A DNA stretch of 11,899 bases. It comes from an uncultured Desulfovibrio sp. (lineage in GTDB: Bacteria > Desulfobacterota > Desulfovibrionia > Desulfovibrionales > Desulfovibrionaceae). The stretch covers positions 1 to 11,899 of the forward strand of contig CAMWPE010000053.1 in NCBI GenBank assembly GCA_947176055.1. Direction: 5' to 3'. Under the pieces are notes generated by a model. It saw nothing but the letters and a program-made list of their open reading frames with translations. It was not told where the DNA came from and searched no databases. The translations under genes and the position numbers were made by a program. Below are positions 1 through 6,518 of the stretch, piece after piece (the first letter of the stretch is position 1; the number at the start of each line of letters is the position of its first letter).

Positions 1-1520
1 AAAAATCCCTTCCCTGGCGTAACCGGACGCGCTTGTCCGCATTTTTGCATGGACGCGCGCAATCGCGACAAGCTGGAATGATCCGTCAATACCCGCTCGC
101 TCGAGCGGGCGTGTTCCGATTACGCCGAACATGGAGTCGTCAGATTCAAAAACCGACCTTCGACTGGCAAACGCGTCGCCATAGTCGGCGGAGGGCCGGC
201 CGGACTTGCCGCGGCGTATTTCCTCTCCCTCCTGGGCCATTCCGCCACCTTTTACGAATCCAGAACCGTGCTTGGCGGAATGCCCCGTTACGGCGTTCCC
301 TCATTCCGGCTCCCCAGACATATTGTCGATAAAGAAACGGGACTAATCCTGGATACCGGCGTTCGAGCTTTCGTCAACACGAAAGTCGACGAAGATATTT
401 CGATGGATGAAATCCGGAGAAGGTTTGACGCTATCGTTATCGCGACCGGTCTGCCCAAAGAAAACAGTTTGCCCATTCCGGGCGCGGAAAACGCGGTCAA
501 GGCCGTCGAATTTTTACACGCTTCGGCCCTTGGTCTAAACGCCGGAGAAATTGGCGAACGGGTGGTGGTAATGGGCGGCGGAGGCGTCGGATTCGATTGC
601 GCTTTCGTCGCCAAGAGGCTGGGCGCGAAGGGCGTTCATATTGTCTGTCTGGAAAAGGAAGGCGAGCTTCGCGCCCCGGCCGACGATATCGAGCTGACCG
701 CGAAGGAAGGCATTCATCTCCACACAGGAAGCGCGATGAGGGGCATTCGCGCGGAAAACGGCAAAGTTGCCGGCGTCGACTGTTTTCGCGTCCGTTCCTG
801 TTCCTTCGATGACAAGGGTCGCCTGACTCTCGAGCCGGAGCCGGACGGAGCTTATGAGATACCGTGCGACACGGTAATTTTCACTGTGGGTATGAAACCC
901 GATCTGTCTTTTTTGAAACCGGGCGATGTCGAACTTGGCCCCAGAGGCTGGATCGTCGCGGACAATACCCAAAAAACAAGCGCCGACGGCGTCTTCGCCG
1001 CGGGTGACGTATCGGCGGCCCGGCTTCCATCGCCCGGGCCATAGGCGACGGCAGACGGGCGTCTTTCGCGGCTCACGCTTTTCTCACTGGCGAGAACGCG
1101 CGCGTGTATGTCTTTAATGAAGACAATATGCTGAAAGGCAGAGACGAGCTTGGCTCGGATACGCCTCCCTACGTTGTTCCCTTTGAAGAAATATACGGCG
1201 TCGCCCAATACGGTCGTTCCGAACCGCAAACGGAAGCATCGAACGCTTGCCCCAAATCTTTGTCCGAATTGAATCTCGGATTGACGCGGGAACAAGCCAT
1301 ACTGGAAGCCGAGCGTTGCATGCATTGCGGCCATTGCAAGGCTTGCGGCTCGTGCGTCGATGACTGTCCGGGATATATTCTTGAAATGACCGCGACTGTC
1401 GACAATAGCGAGAGGCCGGAAGTAATCTATGGGGACGAGTGCTGGCATTGCGCCAACTGCAGGCCAAGCTGTCCCACTGGCGCGATAGGATTCCGTTTCC
1501 CGCTCCGGACGCAGGTATAA
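1..1520 (+). pseudogene. Broken GltD-like FAD/NAD(P) oxidoreductase with C-terminal 2[4Fe-4S] ferredoxin domain (5' end outside window)
   Basis: This is a remnant of a glutamate-synthase-small-subunit-like flavoprotein, a family that passes electrons between NAD(P)H, FAD and Fe-S clusters. Reading frame 1 opens mid-gene with the family N-terminal motif NPFPGVTGRACPHFC (bases 4-48). A FAD-binding GGGPAGLAAA follows at 187-216, then a second Rossmann motif GGGGVG at 574-591 and the terminal FAD motif AAGDV at 997-1011. The coding sequence then jumps to frame 3 and continues GGPASIARAIGDGRRASF, ending in a ferredoxin domain with six Cys codons between 1317 and 1367 and four between 1440 and 1472; the stop is TAA at 1518. 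Damage: an in-frame TGA at 79-81, with good homology on both sides; a one-base deletion near 1009-1016; and a family Cys that is Arg at 58-60. The true start lies left of the window. Substrate unknown. A sequencing error could explain one lesion, but several lesions argue for decay. Confidence 0.85.
79..109 (+). other. In-frame TGA followed by a SECIS-like hairpin
   Basis: The TGA at 79-81 interrupts the oxidoreductase frame. Starting 11 bases after it, CCCGCTC (92-98), loop GCTC (99-102) and GAGCGGG (103-109) form a perfect 7-bp stem with a tetraloop. The distance from TGA to the loop is 17 nt and the first loop base is G. As I remember it, the bacterial SECIS rule asks for a short upper stem, a small loop with an early G and a spacing of roughly 16-37 nt, so this fits. 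Against it, the position is not a Cys in related proteins as far as I know, and the same gene has a separate frameshift. Chance is the more likely explanation. Confidence 0.2.
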
Positions 1521-1540
1521 ATATTTACGGAGACTCATAA

Positions 1541-3074
1541 ATGTGTAAACTCAAAATAATTTTTTTGGGATTATTCGCCGTCGCTTCGCTTTGCCTTGCC
1601 GTCGTAGCCGAAGCTATCGATTTCAAGGTAAAAGACTGGTGGCTCGTCAGCATGCAGTATGGTCAAAACGGAAATTTCTGCGATCATGGGCATCAGGGTT
1701 ACGACTACCTGGAAGACGAGTTCGAAGCCAGATCCCGGGTTCGCATCCAGCTTGACGCGGTAGCCTCGGAAAATTTGAGCGGTCAGGTATATTTCGAAAT
1801 CGGAAAATTTATCTGGGGCAAAGGCGTCGGCGAACAAAGCGGCGCTCCTCTTGGCGCCGACGCCAGGAACGTTATCAAACTAAAAAGAGCGTTTATCGAA
1901 TGGACGATTCCCGACACGCGTCCGCGCGTCAAGATGGGCATCCAGGCTTTCCGGACGCCCTATTTGGCCCTTGATGGCCCGATAGTGATGACCGCGGATG
2001 GGGCCGGCGTTATAGCGAGTTATACAGTAAACGACAACATCGCTTTAACAGGCTTCTGGATGCGTCCGTATAACGACAATTATGTGTCCGCGCCGGATAA
2101 AAACGAAAGCGGCTTTATGGATAATCTTGACGTTGGCGGTTGTTCATCCCGTTGCGATTCGACGGCTGGGCTGTCACCCCCTGGGCAATGTACGGCGCAA
2201 TTGGCCCCAATACCTTCAAGAACAACGCGGGGCAGTTTGGAACCGCGTTTCCCAGCCGGACGGAAACTACTTTTTCAGCGGCATGTTTCCCTTGCCTGGC
2301 GATAATCCAAAAATTAATGACAGAAAGTCCAGCGCGTACGCCAATATTTGGCGGGCGGGAGCCACCGGCGAACTTACGATGTTCGATCCCTGGCGATTCG
2401 CCTGGGAATTTACATATGGCAGCGTGTCATGGGCTGGCGACGAGCCACTCGATCGCAAAGGCTGGATGGGAGCCGCGATTCTCGAATACAAACTGGACTG
2501 GGGCATTCCCGGTCTTTACGGCTGGTACGCATCCGGGGACGACGACGATTTGAGCAACGGTTCGGAAAGATTGCCGTATCTTGTCAATGATTTCGGCGTT
2601 TCCGGATTTTCCGATACTTTGGCGGGACCGGACATCAATGGCATGGAGCGGGACAGGGTAATCGACAACACCCTTATTGGCACATGGGGCGTAGGCTTGA
2701 GGTTGAAAAATGTCTCATTCATTCGCAACCTTCGCCATACCCCGCATGGGAGCCTTTGGGGAGGCACGAACTCTTAGGGCATTCTCGAAAAGATATATAA
2801 GAAAACTGGATCCTGGATGCAACTAAATACCAATGGCGCGCCTCCAATGGGTCGCGACAACATCTATCTGACCGACAAAGACTACGCCCGGGAATTTGGC
2901 ATGTTGAATGAAATTAAAATATATGAAAATTTGTCTTTTAATTTGGAATTCGGCTACGTCCATCTCATAATGGATCGCTCGGACAGCGTCTGGGGTCTCG
3001 CATCGACCGGCGGAGATCATCGCGGTCTCCGCGACGCATGGAATATAAGCGGTTTGTTCTCCTATACATTTTAA
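1541..3074 (+). pseudogene. Broken outer-membrane homotrimeric porin of the Desulfovibrio type
   Basis: The remnant encodes a trimeric beta-barrel porin, about 510 residues if repaired. The start is ATG 1541 with GGAG at 1529-1532, 8 bases upstream. A signal peptide spans residues 1-25, ending in VVAEA before IDFKVKDWW. Family-like stretches are FEARSRVRIQLDAVASE, GQVYFEIG and MRPYNDNY near the N-terminus; PLRFDGWAVTPWAMYGAIG in the middle; and DAWNISGLFSYTF at the end, with the C-terminal Phe typical of BAM substrates. Damage: frame 2 shifts to frame 1 at about 2132-2140, frame 1 shifts to frame 3 at about 2242-2253, and an in-frame TAG lies at 2775-2777 with homology-like sequence (GILEKIYKKTGSW) continuing in the same frame to TAA 3072. 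The gene lies only 20 bases after the broken oxidoreductase, so the two were probably co-transcribed. Three separate lesions make a functional product very unlikely. Family recognition is from memory of the sequence pattern. Confidence 0.87.
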
Positions 3075-3120
3075 CAGGTACAAAGCGGAATAGTTTCCTT
3101 CGGCTTATATAACGTGTCCA

Positions 3121-3161
3121 ATAAAAAGGAGTCGCGACAAATCCGCGACTCCTTGAATTTT
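3121..3161. terminator. Bidirectional intrinsic terminator between converging units
   Basis: AAGGAGTCGCG (3126-3136) and CGCGACTCCTT (3144-3154) form a perfect 11-bp stem with a 7-base loop. Read on the minus strand, the stem runs straight into TTTAT (3125-3121), which together with the stem's last bases gives a five-T tract; this is a good terminator for the secretion operon. Read on the plus strand it is followed by GAATTTT, a weaker terminator 51 bases after the porin stop. It is about 300 bases beyond the end of the sensor gene, so the operon would have a long 3' untranslated tail. Confidence 0.75.
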
Positions 3162-3450
3162 AAGGGGGATAATTTTAAACGCGATATTCCAGGAGATTAT
3201 CCGGGAATGCGACTCCTCGGAGCAAGCGTTTATAGAAATATAAGCATTAATAAGTTCGGCGCGTCCTCGCGTCGTTTATCCTTTTATATAAATTTATGTT
3301 GACTCATTAATATTCGCGTCTAGGCGCCGTCCAACTCCCCCGCCTCTTCCCCGCTTCTGTCCATGATTTTTGCGACGTCCAGCAATTATCTTGTCAAATA
3401 CGCGGGCGATGATGGGGAGCGCGCGGTCATTTCCAATTGATTTCCGCCCC
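3162..3450. other. Intergenic region without a convincing gene
   Basis: About 290 bases lie between the terminator and the stop codon of the minus-strand sensor gene. The part 3162-3300 is AT-rich with no supported reading frame; it repeats the 8-mer GCGACTCC of the terminator stem near 3209. On the minus strand, 3300-3450 has coding-like amino-acid composition in two successive frames (RALPIIARVFDKII, then LLDVAKIMDRSGEEAGELDGA ending in TAG), which could be a decayed tail of the sensor gene or of another gene. No start or ribosome binding site supports an intact gene. Confidence 0.5.
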
Positions 3451-5526
3451 CTACCCATTCGCGCTGTCGCATTTGGCGCTTTTATACAATTCCGCCAGAT
3501 CCATTTTCGCGAGGGCCGAGGCGATTTTGGGATCAAAGCCTTTGTCGCCCGCAATTATTGTCAGCGCTTCCTCTATGGTCTTTCCTTCGTCATCGCGCCA
3601 GGAACGGGGATTGGTAAGCGCGATAAACGCGTTTGCGACGGCCAATACCCGGCCGGCAAGAGAAATTTGATCGCCTTTCAGCCCCATGGGTCCCCGGCCA
3701 TCCATTCTCTCATTCATCTCCCGCAAGGTTTGTTGCACTGGCAATCCAAAATCATAATTTCCCAGGGCCGCGTCGGCGTTTTTGGTCGCTTCCCTAACCT
3801 GCGCGATTTCTTCGTCGGTAAATTTGCCCTTTTTATGCAAAAGTTCCCTGGGAATAAATAATTTGCCTATTTGCGTCAGCATCGCTCCGATGCGCAACGT
3901 TTCTTTTTCGTCGTCGGTCATTTTGAGATCATCGGCCAGTTTGACGGCGAGAGAGTCAATTTTGAAGGTCTGTCCCACCAGATCCGGATCCGCGCTAGCC
4001 ATCGCGCTGTCAAACGCGGCGAGCAACGCCTTCTCTCTTTGCCGGCGCTTTTTGGCGTTGGCCCTGAATACGGTTATATCTTCGAATATCGCAACGCAAC
4101 CGTTTCCATTCGTAAGCTTCTCGCCGGGGAGGGACTCGTACGGCATCAAATGCACCCTGTACAGACGAGGCTCCTTTTGCTCGTTGGGAAGTTCGACTTC
4201 CAACCACTTGCTATCGGATCCGGAAGCCAGCATCTGCGCCATGGCTTGCAAAATCTCCGTGCACGCGGATCCGCGCATTACTTCGGCCAACGGCCGCCCA
4301 TCGATCTGTTCTCCGGAGACGCCGCAGATTTTACAGAAGGCGGGATTGCAGACAAGAATGTAGCCGTTGGCGTTCAAAAGGACCATCCCGGCTTTCAAGG
4401 AGCTATTCACGCTGTCCAGCAACTTTTTTTGCTGGCTTATGGTAGTATTTAGATCTTCCAGCACCCGCGCCCTGTTCTTGTGAGCGCGGGAGGTGAGGAT
4501 GGCCCAGGCAAAAGCGAAAGCGAGAGCTATGCCAACGCTGGCCAGAACGCCAAGTCCGTAAATTTTGAATTCCTCAGACTCGATCGCGGATTTTACAAAC
4601 GATTCGGGAGTCTCTACCACCATGAGCCAGTTCAAATTAGCCGGCGCGGCGCCAAGGGAATAAACCTGTCCGGTTCCGGCAAGGTTTTCTCTTTCGCCAA
4701 AGGGAAGTGAACGCTCGGCGAGTCGTTCTTTCAATGGCTCCATCTGCAAATAATTGCCGCGCATAAACAGCGCGTTGTCGCTGTCCGGGCCTTTATCGAC
4801 GATTCGGGACAATATCCGGTTGTTTTGTTCGCCCGGAGCTGTAAGAAAAGTTGTCAAGATTCTATCAACGGGCACGGTCAGAATTATGCAACCAATGCAT
4901 TGCGGCTCCGTCATACCCATCACTTCGAAAAGCGGATCCGCGATATCCAGCGCGAAGCCTTTATTGTTCTGTCGGATTGGCCCAAAAACTGGTTGGCCCG
5001 CTTTAACCGCCTCCTGAACCAACATTTTCTGATTTTCCGTCAGGGGCGTAGCGAATTCCTCCGTAACGATATCCTGACCGGCGGCGTTGACAATACGCGC
5101 TTCGCTCCAGGCTCGTCTCTGGGTAAGATCTTTCAACAAATCCTGAATATAAGCGTGTTGCTCCGCCAAACCGCGCAAATTGTCGTCCGGACTGTGCAAG
5201 GAGTCGGGAGACGCCAGCCGTTCCAGCTCCGAAGAGCTCAAAGAGGCCGCGTCCGCCATGAATAGACGGAACATCTCCGACGAACTGATTTTTCGCGCCT
5301 GCGACACCAATTCGGCTTGCCACACGCGGATGGAATCGAGCGTCTTGTCAAGCCACGCCTGCTGAATATCTTTCTGCCTGTTTAAAATTGTCTGCGTGGC
5401 AAGCTGAATGCGGGACTGGCAAAAAAACATGGTCAGGATAATCGCCAGGGCGAAAGTTATCAGGCCAACCGCCGCGATTGTTTTGCCGCGCGACACTTTT
5501 CCAGGCTGTTCTTGCGAAGACGCCAT
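3451..5526 (-). CDS. dvhD: Membrane sensor with periplasmic domain, PAS and degenerate HD-GYP domain; candidate DvhD-type regulator of LapG
   Basis: A 691-residue inner-membrane protein. Seen: TM1 at about 16-37, a periplasmic sensor region of about 38-320 (Cache-like, with a CIGC motif at 210-213), TM2 at about 322-345, a short coiled linker, a PAS domain at about 370-488 and an HD-GYP-like domain at about 510-670. The HD-GYP fold is recognisable from IGKLFIPRELLHKKG, MDGRGPMGLKGDQISLAGRVLAVANAF and ALT. However, the expected HD pair is T551-Q552, the first His is Q519, the helix His is A580, the HH pair is M604-N605, the later metal Asp is N632, and GYP is reduced to G-P. It should not hydrolyse c-di-GMP. 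ATG start with AGGAG 9 bases upstream; TAG stop. It follows lapG by 107 bases. By position it matches the D. vulgaris Dvh regulator that replaces LapD (from memory), so a role in restraining LapG through the periplasm is inferred, with c-di-GMP as the likely signal. Confidence 0.85.
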   Translation of the reverse strand: MASSQEQPGKVSRGKTIAAVGLITFALAIILTMFFCQSRIQLATQTILNRQKDIQQAWLDKTLDSIRVWQAELVSQARKISSSEMFRLFMADAASLSSSELERLASPDSLHSPDDNLRGLAEQHAYIQDLLKDLTQRRAWSEARIVNAAGQDIVTEEFATPLTENQKMLVQEAVKAGQPVFGPIRQNNKGFALDIADPLFEVMGMTEPQCIGCIILTVPVDRILTTFLTAPGEQNNRILSRIVDKGPDSDNALFMRGNYLQMEPLKERLAERSLPFGERENLAGTGQVYSLGAAPANLNWLMVVETPESFVKSAIESEEFKIYGLGVLASVGIALAFAFAWAILTSRAHKNRARVLEDLNTTISQQKKLLDSVNSSLKAGMVLLNANGYILVCNPAFCKICGVSGEQIDGRPLAEVMRGSACTEILQAMAQMLASGSDSKWLEVELPNEQKEPRLYRVHLMPYESLPGEKLTNGNGCVAIFEDITVFRANAKKRRQREKALLAAFDSAMASADPDLVGQTFKIDSLAVKLADDLKMTDDEKETLRIGAMLTQIGKLFIPRELLHKKGKFTDEEIAQVREATKNADAALGNYDFGLPVQQTLREMNERMDGRGPMGLKGDQISLAGRVLAVANAFIALTNPRSWRDDEGKTIEEALTIIAGDKGFDPKIASALAKMDLAELYKSAKCDSANG

Positions 5527-5633
5527 ATATCCCTGCTCCTTTTAGGGTATCAAAAAACGAAATCAATTTATTTATAAAAAATATCAAATAGAGCGTCGAA
5601 AAGCAGCGCCAGTCGCGATGTTCGCCCTCGCCT

Positions 5634-6404
5634 TTAGTTGCTTTTGGGCGGAATATGCTGCCACCGTTGAAATTCGTTCACCGAATACTGCGGCTCATAC
5701 TGACCTATGCGCTTATGCGACAAAACTACCGGACTCAAATTATCGAGGATATACACGTCGTTATTCATATATACCGCCAGCACGGCGTGCCCTTCGCCTG
5801 TGAAGGTGTTTTTCAGCACGACAATTCGCATCAAATGAGGATCAAAGCCAAGTTCCTTTAATGTGAAATACTTGACGATAGCGTAGTCCTCGCAATCGCC
5901 GCTTTTTTTAAGAAACTGCGCTGGGTAGGCCCAATAATCAGCCATTCCCCAGTTGGCGCGATCGTCTATATATTTCCATTTATTCCAGAACTCGTTAATT
6001 ACCTGCAATTGTTGCAAGGACGATTTGCCGGAAGTCCTGTCCCGTAATTGCGCCCATGTGGTAGATTTATTAAAATATTTCTCCGGCTGGAAAATTGGCT
6101 CCGCGGAATTTTTCGAGATCACCGTCAGCCATTGAGGCAACGACTTCAGAGCCATGCCAATTTCCACGGTGCCGAAAAGGAGGGGAGATCCATCCTTGCC
6201 AGTGTATTGACGCGGAGAACGGGAGGCTCGCGCCGAAGCGGGAGCTTTCGCGGGTGAGACCGGAGCTTTCGTTGCCGATCCGGAGGAGCGCTTGCGCGAA
6301 TGAATGGGACCGCCGGTCAAGTCATCCACCGGTTGATAGCCGGCGCCCAGTCCATCCGTGGTCAAAGCGAACAGAAATATGAAGACTAAAACTAAAGTTT
6401 TCAA
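5634..6404 (-). CDS. lapG: LapG-type periplasmic cysteine protease (bacterial transglutaminase-like, BTLCP)
   Basis: A 256-residue exported protease. In the Lap system LapG cuts the N-terminal retention module of a giant RTX adhesin at a TAAG/PAAG-like site, which releases it from the cell surface. Seen: a signal peptide of about 1-20 (hydrophobic core, ends GLGA), an Ala/Pro/Ser-rich linker at about 38-66, then the BTLCP domain. The catalytic triad is visible as C171 in KKSGDCEDYAIVKYF, H206 in GEGHAVLAV and D221 in YILDNLS. D170 and E172 match the calcium-binding acids of LapG. The start is TTG at 6404: the codon before it is a TAA stop in the same frame and the next in-frame Met is residue 84, so no other start preserves the signal peptide. 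GGAG lies 11 bases upstream (6419-6416) inside a hairpin. Stop TAA. It lies between the adaptor gene and the sensor gene that probably controls it. All active-site residues are present, so it is probably functional. Confidence 0.93.
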   Translation of the reverse strand: MKTLVLVFIFLFALTTDGLGAGYQPVDDLTGGPIHSRKRSSGSATKAPVSPAKAPASARASRSPRQYTGKDGSPLLFGTVEIGMALKSLPQWLTVISKNSAEPIFQPEKYFNKSTTWAQLRDRTSGKSSLQQLQVINEFWNKWKYIDDRANWGMADYWAYPAQFLKKSGDCEDYAIVKYFTLKELGFDPHLMRIVVLKNTFTGEGHAVLAVYMNNDVYILDNLSPVVLSHKRIGQYEPQYSVNEFQRWQHIPPKSN

Positions 6405-6444
6405 TTATATTATATCTCCGGCAAAGCCGGAGAAAAACTCCGGC
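6405..6444 (-). promoter_or_regulatory. lapG leader with two mutually exclusive hairpins covering the ribosome binding site
   Basis: On the minus strand the leader reads GCCGGAG (6444-6438), TTTTT, CTCCGGC (6432-6426), TTT, GCCGGAG (6422-6416), then 11 AT-rich bases and the TTG start. The middle arm can pair perfectly, 7 bp, with either outer arm but not both. The third arm contains the GGAG that is the only Shine-Dalgarno candidate. Pairing of arms 2 and 3 hides it; pairing of arms 1 and 2 frees it. This is a structure seen in the sequence; any switching is inference. The 3-base loop of the 2-3 hairpin is tight but possible. Confidence 0.5.
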
Positions 6445-6485
6445 CTGCCAGCTAATCATGATCCCATTAAAATTCGCGCCTGGAA

Positions 6486-6507
6486 ACGCGCGGCGAAGGT
6501 CGCGCGA
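6486..6507 (-). other. GC-rich hairpin after the adaptor gene
   Basis: CGCGCG (6506-6501) and CGCGCG (6492-6487) on the minus strand can form a 6-bp stem 13 bases after the stop of the adaptor gene. No T tract follows, so it is a poor terminator; it might slow exonucleases or reduce read-through into lapG. The arms are self-complementary, so chance is possible in this GC-rich spot. Confidence 0.25.
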
Positions 6508-6518
6508 GCGGCTCCGTT

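Noticed and set aside
79..81. TGA read as tryptophan under an alternative genetic code
   Set aside because: The ABC exporter gene ends at TGA (8208-8206) just where the overlapping adaptor gene begins, so TGA serves as a normal stop in this genome. The porin is also broken by TAG and frameshifts, which a code change would not explain.
33..332. 99-codon plus-strand ORF at the left edge
   Set aside because: It is Arg/Pro-rich out-of-frame sequence; the true frame here is frame 1, which carries the Fe-S and FAD-binding motifs.
3114..3302. 62-codon plus-strand ORF after the porin
   Set aside because: It starts inside the terminator stem region, has no ribosome binding site and no recognisable sequence; it is most likely chance.
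5527..5633. Promoter for the sensor gene in the AT-rich gap after lapG
   Set aside because: The gap holds TTGATT and A/T runs, but I could not place a convincing -35/-10 pair with proper spacing; the sensor is more simply read from the operon.
6409..6414. TATAAT on the minus strand just before lapG as a promoter -10 box
   Set aside because: No -35-like element sits 16-18 bases upstream, where there are only hairpin arms, and transcription from it would start at or inside the start codon.
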